The notes: a model not told the origin generated them from the sequence alone. Numbered from the stretch's first letter, positions 24,833 through 32,737 are shown. The stretch is DNA of 64,000 bases from Melghirimyces thermohalophilus (GCF_900102685.1 NZ_FMZA01000005.1:1-64000), one strand, 5' to 3'. Made by a program: numbers and translations.

Positions 24833-25351
24833 ATGCCGCAGGAACGGGAAGGTGCCATCACATTTAAGCAAAATCCGGTAACGCTGTTAGGGCCAGAGTT
24901 GAAGACAGGAGAAACAGCACCTGATTTTCATGTGTTGGCCAATGATCTGAGCCCGGTCACCTTGAAGGATAGTCAAGGCCATGTCCGGATCTTCAGTGTG
25001 GTCCCATCCCTCGACACCGGTGTCTGCGATGCCCAGACTCGCCGGTTTAATGAGGAAGCGGCCGGGCTGGGGGATGATGTGAAGGTGATCACTGTCAGCG
25101 TCGATCTGCCCTTCGCTCAGAAACGTTGGTGCGGTGCCGCCGGGGTGGAACGGGTGCAGACAGTTTCTGATCATCGGGACCTGTCCTTCGGAACGGCATA
25201 CGGAGTGGCGATCAAAGAACTTCGCTTGCTGGCCCGAGCGGTGTTTGTCGTTGATCGAGACGACAAATTGGTTCACGTGGAGGTTGTACCCGAAGCCACC
25301 AACCACCCGGATTACGAGGCGGCGGTGGCTGCTGCCAAAAAAGCTCTCTAA
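24833..25351 (+). CDS. tpx: Thiol peroxidase Tpx (atypical 2-Cys peroxiredoxin)
   Basis: 172 aa. SLDTGVCDAQTRRF carries the peroxidatic Cys (Cys 65) and AQKRWCGAAGVE the resolving Cys (Cys 100), the spacing of Tpx. It reduces H2O2 and alkyl hydroperoxides using thioredoxin in the cytoplasm. ATG 24833 lies 8 nt after AAGGAGGT; the in-frame TTG at 24827 is too close to it. Monocistronic, with a strong terminator. Confidence 0.93.
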   Translation: MPQEREGAITFKQNPVTLLGPELKTGETAPDFHVLANDLSPVTLKDSQGHVRIFSVVPSLDTGVCDAQTRRFNEEAAGLGDDVKVITVSVDLPFAQKRWCGAAGVERVQTVSDHRDLSFGTAYGVAIKELRLLARAVFVVDRDDKLVHVEVVPEATNHPDYEAAVAAAKKAL

Positions 25352-25363
25352 TCAGCAAAACCG

Positions 25364-25391
25364 AAACCCGGGTATACGGCCCGGGTTTTTC
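25364..25391 (+). terminator. Intrinsic terminator of tpx
   Basis: AAACCCGGG-TATACGG-CCCGGGTTTTTC. Confidence 0.9.
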
Positions 25392-25486
25392 TTTACATGA
25401 ACATCACTACTGTATCCGGCATTGTATAAGATATAGGATAGAGACAGGTGTCGGCGGTTCTCCGATATCAGCGGAGAGGCGAGCTT

Positions 25487-26125
25487 TTGCCCCGAATCCG
25501 TCCCTCGTTTGATGACTCATGGGATGAGTGGAAAGGCAGGTGGTGGTTTTTGGGCTCCAATCCGCTACACCGTCTCTTTATCGCCATCCCGTTGCCACGG
25601 GTACAAAAGGAATGGTTGTCCCACTGGAGCAGGCTCCTGTCGGAACGTTGGTCCTTTAAAAAATGGGTCCATCCCTCCGACTACCATATCACCCTTCAAT
25701 TTCTCGGCCCCTGTACCTTCCGGCAAGGACGAGAGGTGAAAAAAGCTCTCAAAGAGCTAGTTCCGCAAATGGAGCCGTTTTCATTGCGTATTGACGGCCT
25801 CGGAACTTTCGGCGTCCCTCACCGGCCCCGGATTTTGTGGGCTGGCGTAGGGGGGGACCGAAAAACGCTTCATCAGTTGTACTCGGCGGTGACCGACACG
25901 GTCGAGCCCTTAGGCTTTCAACGGGAAAAGCGGTCGTATCGACCCCATATCACACTGGCCAAAAAGTACAAGTACAATGACTTTCCCCATGAGACCCTGG
26001 AGGAACATTTTCGGACCGATCCCGCAGTTTGTGAGTGGACGGTCCGGGAATTGGTGCTGTATGAGACCCATATCTACCGCTCCCCGATGTACCATCCGCT
26101 GGCTACCTTTCGTTTAGGAGAATAA
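25487..26125 (+). CDS. thpR: RNA 2',3'-cyclic phosphodiesterase (2H family)
   Basis: 212 aa. Two HxT motifs of the 2H phosphoesterases are present, YHITLQFLG and RPHITLAKK, on either side of a PRILWAGV strand. The core LHRLFIAIPLP normally starts the family; here about 25 extra residues precede it. TTG 25487 has GGAGAGG 8 nt upstream; GTG 25448 is an alternative without a good site. ThpR opens 2',3'-cyclic phosphates at RNA ends. A weak terminator follows. Confidence 0.85.
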   Translation: MPRIRPSFDDSWDEWKGRWWFLGSNPLHRLFIAIPLPRVQKEWLSHWSRLLSERWSFKKWVHPSDYHITLQFLGPCTFRQGREVKKALKELVPQMEPFSLRIDGLGTFGVPHRPRILWAGVGGDRKTLHQLYSAVTDTVEPLGFQREKRSYRPHITLAKKYKYNDFPHETLEEHFRTDPAVCEWTVRELVLYETHIYRSPMYHPLATFRLGE

Positions 26126-26138
26126 GGGGAAATCGACA

Positions 26139-26166
26139 GGGCGTCCCGTGTGGGCGCCCTTTAAAA
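26139..26166 (+). terminator. Weak terminator-like hairpin
   Basis: AGGGCG and CGCCCT pair around a loop of about 10 bases, followed only by TTTAAAAAG. Position after thpR fits, but the T-tract is short. Confidence 0.45.
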
Positions 26167-26529
26167 AGCCTCCAGGTCGTTCCGTTCTCTCAGGTCGCCT
26201 GGCCGGAAATACCGCCTTTGCAGAAGCAGCCAAAGGAAAAGAGGGATCAGCCAGAACAAGCTCAGTACGATCGGGGCCGGTTGTCCAGGTCAATACTGTC
26301 ACGTAAGCCCTCGACATTCGGCAGAAACGAGGACAGTTTTGCAAGATGTCCGGAGTCAACTCGATAGTGACCCGTTTATAATCAGCAAGATGACGGCCAA
26401 CAGACGGTCGAGGCCTTTCCCGGAGCGGGTGAGCTAACAACCGATCATCGATCAACTCTCATGATTATGATCATCCCCCTTTTCAAATGTGATAAACTGG
26501 AGGCGGGTAAGAAAATCCTGTATAGCTAT
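26167..26529. other. Gene-free stretch before the que operon
   Basis: No frame with a start and ribosome binding site. One minus-strand frame near 26165-26270 reads LSLFWLIPLFLWLLLQRRYF to a stop, like the end of a small membrane protein, but an upstream stop leaves no start codon, so it may be a remnant. A weak -10 (TGTGATAAACT, near 26490) could start the que transcript. Confidence 0.3.
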
Positions 26530-26569
26530 GAGTGTCGGGAACCCACCACTCGTTAAACAACACTAGGGG
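26530..26569 (+). promoter_or_regulatory. Candidate H-type pseudoknot in the que leader (possible preQ1-class aptamer)
   Basis: GAGTG (26530-26534) pairs with CACTC (26547-26551). ACCC in the loop can pair with GGGG after an A-rich stretch (TTAAACAACACTA). This gives an H-type pseudoknot before a terminator and queuosine genes, as in preQ1 riboswitches. The conserved loop bases of the known classes are not clearly matched, so identity is doubtful. Confidence 0.3.
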
Positions 26570-26587
26570 ACTGATCGATAGATACGA

Positions 26588-26628
26588 ACCACACGGAGGG
26601 GGAGTTGTCTCTCCCCTGTGGTTGTTTT
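26588..26628 (+). terminator. Attenuator-like terminator before queD
   Basis: CCACACGGAGGGG pairs imperfectly with TCTCCCCTGTGG, followed by TTGTTTT. It lies 28 bases upstream of the queD ATG, so full termination would silence the operon. That suits riboswitch or attenuation control. Confidence 0.65.
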
Positions 26629-26655
26629 CCGTCCCCGTGGAAAGGGGCGTTTTTT

Positions 26656-27141
26656 ATGGAATTTAAAATCCCGGATCAGGTGGAACGGCTAGGCGTAGAT
26701 ATCCATCAGGATGAACTCCGCTACCATCGGAAACGGGTGGCGGTGAGCAAGGAATTTACCTTTGATGCCGCCCACCATCTGCATCGGTATGAAGGAAAGT
26801 GTAAAAACCTGCACGGCCACACCTATCGGCTGGTGATTACGGTGAGCGGTTTTGTCAATGAGATCGGAATCGCCATCGATTTTGGGGAATTGAAGCGCAT
26901 GTACAAGGAAGAGATCGAATATCGGCTGGATCATCGTTATCTAAATGAGGTTTTGCCCAAGATGAATACCTCGGCGGAAAATATGGTGGTCTGGATGTGG
27001 GAACAGCTGGACGCCCGCCTCGAACGGGACGGCTGGAAAGCGGCCGGTTTTCGATTGGAAGAGTTGACTTTGTATGAAACCCCCACCAGCCGGGCCACGA
27101 TCAAACGGGAGTGGATGGAAGCAGGTGATTCGGTTGACTAA
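26656..27141 (+). CDS. queD: 6-carboxy-5,6,7,8-tetrahydropterin synthase
   Basis: 161 aa. Zinc ligands in FDAAHHLHRYEG and LHGHTYRLVI; the catalytic Cys lies in GKCKNLHGH; EELTLYETPTS near the C terminus binds the pterin. QueD converts 7,8-dihydroneopterin triphosphate to CPH4, the first committed step to preQ0 and queuosine. An N-terminal stretch of about 30 residues precedes the core. ATG 26656 has AAAGGGG 9 nt upstream. First of the queD-queE-queC operon. Confidence 0.92.
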   Translation: MEFKIPDQVERLGVDIHQDELRYHRKRVAVSKEFTFDAAHHLHRYEGKCKNLHGHTYRLVITVSGFVNEIGIAIDFGELKRMYKEEIEYRLDHRYLNEVLPKMNTSAENMVVWMWEQLDARLERDGWKAAGFRLEELTLYETPTSRATIKREWMEAGDSVD

Positions 27142-27862
27142 ATGGGAGTTGCCCTCACCGGAGGAATACGTCAATTGGAAGCTGCCGATGGTGGAAATCT
27201 TTGAAACGGTGGAGGGGGAAGGGAGGGCCGCTGGCTTTCCCACGGTGTTTGTCCGCCTGTTTCACTGCAACCTGCGCTGTTCCTGGTGCGACACCCCATA
27301 CAGCTATGCCCCGGCCCGGCCGGAGTTTGAAGCGACCATCGGGGAGATCCTGGATCGGGTGCAATCCTACTCCAGTCGCCGGATCTGCTTTACCGGCGGC
27401 GAACCGCTGATGCACCGGGAGAAATCGGCAGCGCTGTTGGCTGCCTTGGCCGATCTGGATCACGTGGAGGATGTCCATGTGGAAACCAATGGAGCGATCG
27501 ATCTGAAACCCTTTGATCAGCTGCGTCGCCAGGACCCCTCACGGGAGGAGAAGATCCGCTTTATCATGGATTACAAGCTGGCCGCCTCCGGTGAAGAGCA
27601 CCGGATGATCACGGATAATTTCCGCCTGTTGACGGAACAGGACGAGATCAAATTTGTGATCGGGAATCGAGAAGATTTTCAGGCGGCCATTCGCACGGTA
27701 GAGGCGCATCATCGGAAGGGGCAGGTTTTGTTCAGCCCCGTGTTTGAGATGCTGCCCCCGCGAAAATTGGTGAAGTGGATGTTGGCGGAACCCCTTCCTC
27801 AAGTGAAACTGAGTTTGCAATTGCACAAATGGATCTGGGATCCATCACAAAGGGGGGTGTGA
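27134..27862 (+). CDS. queE: 7-carboxy-7-deazaguanine synthase, radical SAM
   Basis: 242 aa. Radical SAM cluster motif HCNLRCSWCDTPY with Cys 45, 49 and 52 (C-x3-C-x2-C), preceded by VEGEGRAAGFPTVFVRL, and FTGGEPLMH as the glycine-rich SAM site. QueE contracts CPH4 to 7-carboxy-7-deazaguanine. TTG 27134 follows AGGTGATT and overlaps queD by 8 bases; GTG 27125 is possible. QueE forms in Bacillus and here fit a full-length enzyme. Confidence 0.92.
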   Translation: MTKWELPSPEEYVNWKLPMVEIFETVEGEGRAAGFPTVFVRLFHCNLRCSWCDTPYSYAPARPEFEATIGEILDRVQSYSSRRICFTGGEPLMHREKSAALLAALADLDHVEDVHVETNGAIDLKPFDQLRRQDPSREEKIRFIMDYKLAASGEEHRMITDNFRLLTEQDEIKFVIGNREDFQAAIRTVEAHHRKGQVLFSPVFEMLPPRKLVKWMLAEPLPQVKLSLQLHKWIWDPSQRGV

Positions 27863-27863
27863 C

Positions 27864-28550
27864 ATGGAGAAAAAAGCGGTTGTCGTCTTGAGTGGCGGGT
27901 TGGACAGCACCACCTGCATGGGGATCGCCCGGGAGCAAGGGTATCAGCTTTACCCGATCACTTTTCACTACGGACAACAGCATGATCGGGAGGTGGAGCA
28001 GGCTCGGCAAGTGGCCGAATACTTTCAGGTGAAGGAACACCGGGTGGTGAATGTGGGCTTTTTCCGGCAGATCGGTGGGAGTGCCCTGACGGATGACGGA
28101 ATGGAGGTTCCAGACGCCGATGAGGCTGTGGAAGGGATCCCATCTACCTATGTTCCGGCCCGCAACCTGATTTTTCTTTCCCTGGCCGCCGCCTATGCGG
28201 AAGTAATCGGGGCAAAGGCCATTTACACTGGCGTCTCCGCTGTCGATTACAGCGGTTATCCCGACTGCCGTCCCTCCTTCATCCAAAGCATGGAAGAGAC
28301 CATCCGCCAGGCGACCAAAGCCGGAGTGACCGGATACCCGATCCAGCTAGAGACGCCGTTGCTGGACCTTTCTAAAGCGGACACCATTCGGGAAGGCCTC
28401 CGTCTGGAGGTCCCCTACCACCTGACCACCTCCTGTTACCGGGGGGAAGATTTAGCTTGTGGCGTTTGCGACAGCTGCCGCCTCCGCCTGAAAGGCTTTC
28501 ACGAGGCGGGTGCGGAAGATCCGATTCCCTATGTGGAAGCTTCGGTTTGA
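27864..28550 (+). CDS. queC: 7-cyano-7-deazaguanine (preQ0) synthase
   Basis: 228 aa. PP-loop SGGLDSTT at residues 10-17 binds ATP; ITFHYGQQHDREVEQA and STYVPARNLIFLSLAAAYAE are family blocks; four cysteines in SCYRGEDLACGVCDSC bind zinc. QueC makes preQ0 from the QueE product and ammonia. It follows queE by 1 base. QueF, needed to go on to preQ1, is not in the window. A bidirectional terminator closes the operon. Confidence 0.93.
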   Translation: MEKKAVVVLSGGLDSTTCMGIAREQGYQLYPITFHYGQQHDREVEQARQVAEYFQVKEHRVVNVGFFRQIGGSALTDDGMEVPDADEAVEGIPSTYVPARNLIFLSLAAAYAEVIGAKAIYTGVSAVDYSGYPDCRPSFIQSMEETIRQATKAGVTGYPIQLETPLLDLSKADTIREGLRLEVPYHLTTSCYRGEDLACGVCDSCRLRLKGFHEAGAEDPIPYVEASV

Positions 28551-28567
28551 CTGATCCGATAATCAAT

Positions 28568-28611
28568 AAAAAAGCGACCCCTTCGCAGGAACACGAGGGG
28601 GTCGCTTTTTT
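28568..28611. terminator. Bidirectional intrinsic terminator
   Basis: AAAAAAGCGACCCC and GGGGTCGCTTTTTT pair, between queC and the convergent GNAT gene. Confidence 0.9.
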
Positions 28612-29080
28612 ACAGCTCTTTCACGAAGAGAACCCGATCGCGACCGGGGCCGTCGTAATCCTTATGGATCGGGAGGTCTTCCTCAACAGTCTGGGACGGG
28701 ACCAATTGGAAGCCGAGGGATCGGTGAAAGGCGATGGAACGTTTGTTGATGGGGGAAGTCAGGCAGCGAACCCGGCGGCAGCCGTGATCGGAGGCCGTCT
28801 GGAAAAAGGCCTGATATAAGCGGCGCCCCAGCCCCTGTCTCCGGTACTCCGGGTGGATCCCGACAAAGTGGATGTAGGACTCCTCCGGCTCCCCAGGAGA
28901 GATAAAGCCCACCAGAAAGGCGATCGGTCGGTTCTTCGCTTCGATCACCCAACTGGTCGGGTGAAAATGATTGAAAAAGAGTTTGGGAAGCATGTCTGAC
29001 ACATGTCGGCCGCCCCACCAACGATTGAGCACGGAGATGATCGCATCATAATCGATCGGCTGCAGTTGACGTAAACGCAT
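28610..29080 (-). CDS. GNAT-family N-acetyltransferase
   Basis: 156 aa. GNAT motif A is clear: YIHFVGIHPEYRRQGLGRRL (Q/R-x-x-G-x-G/A pyrophosphate loop), followed by VRCLTSPINKRSIAFHRSLG (motif B). It transfers an acetyl group from acetyl-CoA; the acceptor is unknown. AAGGAGC precedes the ATG. It follows the methyltransferase gene by 21 bases in the same direction, so they probably share a transcript. Confidence 0.87.
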   Translation of the reverse strand: MRLRQLQPIDYDAIISVLNRWWGGRHVSDMLPKLFFNHFHPTSWVIEAKNRPIAFLVGFISPGEPEESYIHFVGIHPEYRRQGLGRRLYQAFFQTASDHGCRRVRCLTSPINKRSIAFHRSLGFQLVPSQTVEEDLPIHKDYDGPGRDRVLFVKEL

Positions 29081-29101
29081 CGGGTTTGCTCCTTACGGAT
29101 C

Positions 29102-29662
29102 TTACTTTTGACAAACATACACAAAGGCGCAGGGAATATTGAGGGGGACAAAATAAAGATGGCGTAATCGAAAATATTGACTCAGTTCTCGTTTTAACTG
29201 CAAGGAGTACTGATAAGTGACGAACGTTCCCCCTGTTTTTAAGGATCGGAAAATCTCTTCCAGGATGCGGCTTCGTTGATCCGGCGGGAAATTGGTAAAA
29301 GGAAGACTGGACAAGATGCAGTCCACCTGATTGGGAGCCCAGGATTGTCGGGCGATGTTCAGTTCCTCCGCCTTGGCGTAATGGCGAAAGCGGGGGAATT
29401 GTTGCGCCAGGTGGCTGCGCAGCTCCGGATCCCGTTCGAAGATCGCCACCTGGCAGTCCGGACGCACCCGGCGCTCCAACTCGCGGGTGAGCACCCCTGT
29501 GCCGGCCCCCAGTTCCACCAGAGTTTCGATTTGCTGCCAGTTGACGGGTTGCAGCATCCTTTGCACCAAGAAGCGGGAGCTGGGCAGAACTGATCCGATG
29601 TTGCGCGGTGACTGCAGAAATTTGCTGAGAAAGAGTCGTTGTTCAGTCAGCCGATTGTTCAT
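29102..29662 (-). CDS. SAM-dependent methyltransferase (PmtA / rRNA dimethylase-like)
   Basis: 186 aa class I methyltransferase. LVELGAGTGVLTREL is motif I, AIFERDPEL motif II, and DCILSSLPFTNFPP motif IV. The opening FLSKFLQSPRNIGSVLPSSR resembles phospholipid N-methyltransferases of the PmtA type, which share the fold of KsgA. Substrate is unproven. AAGGAG precedes the ATG. It is upstream of the GNAT gene in a two-gene unit. Confidence 0.82.
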   Translation of the reverse strand: MNNRLTEQRLFLSKFLQSPRNIGSVLPSSRFLVQRMLQPVNWQQIETLVELGAGTGVLTRELERRVRPDCQVAIFERDPELRSHLAQQFPRFRHYAKAEELNIARQSWAPNQVDCILSSLPFTNFPPDQRSRILEEIFRSLKTGGTFVTYQYSLQLKRELSQYFRLRHLYFVPLNIPCAFVYVCQK

Positions 29663-29940
29663 GTCGATAACTCCTTATGCTGGGGTGTGGATGTGAGTAA
29701 CATTCTTCTGCAATAGAAGACGGGTTTCACAGGGGTTTGGTTTCCCTTGGCCGTGAGCATATGATGACAACTCGGCAGACCGGGTTCCATCTAATATAAG
29801 GTTCCGTTTTGCTTATCGGGATTATACGTTCCTTCCCAAGCGGTTGGAGGCTTGTCATAAACCGGGCTCCCTCGCATATATTCAACCCAGGAAAACAGTC
29901 TGTCGGAACATCCACTTTATCCCGGAAAGGAGGAGGGCCT

Positions 29941-30567
29941 ATGGCGGGTATTCCCGGGGGCAAGACACTGGCTGTGATAGTGGCGGCGGTGGTGTTGACG
30001 ATCTATGGTTGGCTCAATTCCGAGCGGGAAACGCAGGTGACACAACCGGCTTCGATGGGAGTCACCAGCTCTCCCATTCCTGAATTTACGTATACCAACC
30101 AGGAAGGGAAAAGGTTTGGCAGCGAGGAGTTGCGGGGCTCAGTCTGGGTGGCCAATGTGATCTACACCCGCTGTCCGACTATCGCCTCCCCGATGACAGC
30201 TAATATGGCTCGATTGCAAGAAAAGCTGCGCAAGGCCCATCTGGATGCGGAGTTGGTCTCCTTCAGCGCTGATCCACTGTTTGACCGCCCCCATGTGCTG
30301 AAAACATTTGCGGATCGGCTCCGGGTGGAATTCTCCAACTGGAATTTCCTCACCCATAACGATGAACCAGAGCTCCACCGCTTCCTAAAAACAGCCTTCA
30401 CTGCACCGGTTGAACGGCAAACCTCCCCTGCCGACGACGGACCGCCTCAGATCCGACATTCCTCCCGTTTTTATCTGGTTGGCAAAGACGGTAGGGTAAT
30501 GGGCGCATACAATGGGCTTTCCCCTAATTATGACCAACTTTTGCAAGATATCCGCTCCTTGGAGTAA
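29941..30567 (+). CDS. SCO1/SenC-like protein with an incomplete copper motif
   Basis: 208 aa with an N-terminal membrane anchor (about 8-25) and a thioredoxin-like Sco domain outside. The family's Cys-x3-Cys copper motif reads RCPTIASPMTANM: Cys 78 is present but the second Cys is Ala 82. The third ligand, His 173 in RHSSRFYL, is kept. Sco delivers copper to CuA of cytochrome c oxidases; the oxidase here lacks CuA. A redox or other role is more likely. ATG 29941 follows AAAGGAGGAGG. Monocistronic with a terminator. Confidence 0.83.
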   Translation: MAGIPGGKTLAVIVAAVVLTIYGWLNSERETQVTQPASMGVTSSPIPEFTYTNQEGKRFGSEELRGSVWVANVIYTRCPTIASPMTANMARLQEKLRKAHLDAELVSFSADPLFDRPHVLKTFADRLRVEFSNWNFLTHNDEPELHRFLKTAFTAPVERQTSPADDGPPQIRHSSRFYLVGKDGRVMGAYNGLSPNYDQLLQDIRSLE

Positions 30568-30576
30568 CAAAGGATG

Positions 30577-30606
30577 AAGACCCCTGTCAATGGGAAGGGG
30601 TCTTTG
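30577..30606 (+). terminator. Intrinsic terminator of the Sco-like gene
   Basis: AGACCCCT...AGGGGTCT followed by TTGTT, 9 bases after the stop. Confidence 0.8.
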
Positions 30607-30624
30607 TTATGTCGTTCAGCTTAA

Positions 30625-30671
30625 AAATCGTAATAATTACGATTTACAACTGAGGCATCACCCCTTATAAT
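30625..30671 (+). promoter_or_regulatory. Zur operator overlapping a sigma-A promoter
   Basis: AAATCGTAAT, one central A, and ATTACGATTT (30625-30645) form a perfect 21-base palindrome identical to the Bacillus Zur box consensus. It overlaps TTTACA (-35, 30643-30648), with TATAAT (30666-30671) 17 bases downstream. Zur bound to zinc would block the polymerase. Confidence 0.92.
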
Positions 30672-30717
30672 GAGAAAGGTACGTGACTCGGAATTGAGCG
30701 GGATGGGGTGAGTGGTT

Positions 30718-31656
30718 TTGAAACGAATGGGCCTGGTCCTCCTGTTTATCAGTCTGATGTGGGTGGCAGCCGGCTGCGGAGACGGGAACAAACTAAGCAA
30801 TACCGCCGATGGAAAGTTGCAGGTGGCAGCTAGTATCTATCCGCTGGAGTTTTTTGCCGAAGAGATCGGCGGCAGCAAGGTAAAAGTCGTCTCTTTGGTG
30901 CCGGCGGGCACCGACCCGCACCAGTTTGAACCGACAGCCAAAGAGATTGCCGGGATCAGTGCGACGGATCTCTTTTTTTACAATGGGGTCGGATTGGAGG
31001 GCTGGGTGGATCAGGTGAAACGGATGCTCGCTTCCGAAGGAATCCGCTTTGTCAACACCACCGAAGGGATATCCTTGATTCACGCGGACGGCCATGCTCA
31101 CAGCGGTGAACACAATCATGCCCACGGCGAGGATGATCCCCACGTTTGGCTGGATCCGCACCGCGCGAAACAACAGGCCGCCGTGGTTCGCGACGCGCTG
31201 GTGCAACAGGATCCTGAGAATCGAAAGGTCTATGAACACAATTATAAGCAGTTGGCCGATAAACTGGATCGGTTGCATGATACGTTTCAACAGAGCGTGG
31301 ACCGAGGGGATAAAAAGGTCTTTGTCGTCTCCCACGCCGCTTTCGGATACCTGGCCGACCGATACGGATTGAAACAAGTGGCCGTCTCCGGGATCGCCCC
31401 CTCTGATGAACCGAGCGCCAGGGAGATTCGGGACGTGATCCATACAGCCAGGGAGCATGAGGTGGAATACATCCTGTTTGAAAATCTGGTCAACCCCAAG
31501 GTGGCCCAGACGGTGAAGCGGGAACTGGGAGTCGGCTCGCTCACCCTCCATACCCTGGAAGGGCGGACGAAAGAGGAGATTGAGCAGGGGGAAGATTACT
31601 TGACCCTGATGGAAAAAAACGCGAAAAACCTGGGCAAAGCCCTGGGAGCGGAATAA
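30718..31656 (+). CDS. Zinc ABC transporter substrate-binding lipoprotein (ZnuA/AdcA family)
   Basis: 312 aa. Lipobox WVAAGCGDG near residue 20; cluster A-1 binding fold with PAGTDPHQFEPTAKEI (metal His), the His-rich loop ADGHAHSGEHNHAHGEDD, DPHVWLDPHRAK, VVSHAAFGYLADRYGL and a late EHEVEYILFENLV. It captures Zn2+ outside the membrane. A consensus Zur box at its promoter supports zinc. TTG 30718 lies 6 nt after GGGGTGAG. The permease and ATPase genes are not adjacent, so they must be encoded elsewhere. Confidence 0.92.
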   Translation: MKRMGLVLLFISLMWVAAGCGDGNKLSNTADGKLQVAASIYPLEFFAEEIGGSKVKVVSLVPAGTDPHQFEPTAKEIAGISATDLFFYNGVGLEGWVDQVKRMLASEGIRFVNTTEGISLIHADGHAHSGEHNHAHGEDDPHVWLDPHRAKQQAAVVRDALVQQDPENRKVYEHNYKQLADKLDRLHDTFQQSVDRGDKKVFVVSHAAFGYLADRYGLKQVAVSGIAPSDEPSAREIRDVIHTAREHEVEYILFENLVNPKVAQTVKRELGVGSLTLHTLEGRTKEEIEQGEDYLTLMEKNAKNLGKALGAE

Positions 31657-31668
31657 GGGATCTATTGA

Positions 31669-31700
31669 GCACCCGTCGAAAACATGAGGCGGGTGTTTTG
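31669..31700 (+). terminator. Intrinsic terminator of the zinc-binding lipoprotein
   Basis: CACCCG...CGGGTG followed by TTTTG, 13 bases after the stop. Confidence 0.7.
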
Positions 31701-31729
31701 CAGATTAGAAATGACGCAAGGAAAGGAGG

Positions 31730-31955
31730 ATGGAAAAGGTGCTGTAGGAAACGTTCAACCTGATCGGTGTGGTTGCTTTTGCCGTCACGGGACACTGGTG
31801 GCGATAGAAGAAAATACGATCTGTTCGGTACCCTGGTGTTGGGATTCGTCACCACTTTCGGGAGCGGGGTGATCCGGTACCTTCCCTGTGGGGGGAGGAA
31901 TGACCCATCTATATCGCGTTGTTGATCATCTTATTGGTGACAGCAGTTCCTTCCA
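31730..31955 (+). pseudogene. TRIC-family (UPF0126/YvgT-like) membrane channel remnant
   Basis: ATG 31730 has GAAAGGAGG upstream, but codon 6 is TAG. Joining frames gives ETFNLIGVVAFAVTG, then LVAIEE, then YDLFGTLVLGFVTTFGSGVI, the characteristic N-terminal half of TRIC proteins, and later IYIALLIILLVTAVP, a piece from the C-terminal half. At least one nonsense codon, two frameshifts and an internal deletion are needed to explain it. The length (about 225 bases) is a third of an intact gene. Non-functional. Confidence 0.75.
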
Positions 31956-32006
31956 AATGAGTTCAACGCTCCAAAGCGGCGTCATTTCCAAAGTCTAAAG
32001 GAACGT

Positions 32007-32046
32007 CAAAAAGCGCCCCTCCGGAGATTACCCGGGAGCGTTTTTT
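32007..32046. terminator. Bidirectional terminator-like hairpin
   Basis: AAAAAGCGCCCCTCCGG pairs imperfectly with CCCGGGAGCGTTTTTT, downstream of the TRIC remnant. Confidence 0.7.
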
Positions 32047-32199
32047 CAGGTTGATTTTCTTGACCGGGCGGACCCCGTCGGCGTTATCGGAGGATACCGG
32101 CGACGAAAAGCCGAAAAATGGGGACGTTCATGGTCAAGGGGACAAGCTCCGTTTCATACATTGTAAGAGTGAACCAGGCTGGATGGGGAGCGTGAAGGG

Positions 32200-32388
32200 A
32201 TGAGAGTGGAGCTGAGCTTGTCTGCCGAGGAATGGCTGGCCGCCTTGAACTGTATCGAACGTCGGTACAAGGAGTTGAGACAGAAAATCTTGGAGGGCGA
32301 TCGGACGGGGCGTCGGATTGAGTGGTATCGGGAGGAGGCGCTGTTGCTGGAGCGCGTTCTGGAGGAACTGAGGCATCACAAGACATAA
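32200..32388 (+). CDS. Hypothetical 62-aa helical protein
   Basis: A charged, helix-forming protein: RVELSLSAEEWLAALNCIER, then RYKELRQKILEG and a C-terminal WYREEALLLERVLEELRHH. It has no membrane segment. GTGAAGGG lies just before the ATG. Heptad-like leucines suggest a coiled coil. I know no family. A terminator 90 bases downstream and an isolated position support a small single gene. Confidence 0.5.
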   Translation: MRVELSLSAEEWLAALNCIERRYKELRQKILEGDRTGRRIEWYREEALLLERVLEELRHHKT

Positions 32389-32474
32389 GTGCCCCTCCCT
32401 GATCCCAAAAACGGGTGCTGATACAGACTGACCACCGATAAAAAGAGACAGGCTGCCTTTCAGGTGGCTTTTAC

Positions 32475-32497
32475 GGGCTGTTTCGACAGCCTTTTTT
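32475..32497 (+). terminator. Intrinsic terminator
   Basis: GGCTGT-TTCG-ACAGCC with six T's. The surrounding gap between 32389 and 32737 holds no other recognisable feature apart from the next terminator. Confidence 0.85.
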
Positions 32498-32681
32498 GTG
32501 TTATGTACCCATTGGTCAACAGCAGCATGCCAATATATTAGCAGCCCGCTGTAAATCAGATGGAAGAAGACAGGAGACAAGTGAAACCGACAATCGAAAT
32601 CTTTCGATGGAGCGGATCATGGCATTCAATCAAGACCATTATAATATGAAGGGTTTCATTTGTGCTAAGATTGGCCAAAGG

Positions 32682-32711
32682 GAAGAGGCGGCCCCAAGGC
32701 CGCCTCTTGTG
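32682..32711 (-). terminator. Intrinsic terminator of the cyclodeaminase operon
   Basis: AAGAGGCGGCC-TTGG-GGCCGCCTCTT hairpin on the minus strand, 27 bases after the stop at 32738; the T-tract is short (CCCTTTGG follows). Confidence 0.65.
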
Positions 32712-32737
32712 AGATGGAGGGATTCTTTTGTAAGGAT

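Noticed and set aside
26114-26455. Minus-strand 113-codon frame after thpR
   Set aside because: No ribosome binding site, no similarity, and Pro/Arg-rich. A different frame in the same stretch looks more like a membrane-protein tail but lacks a start.
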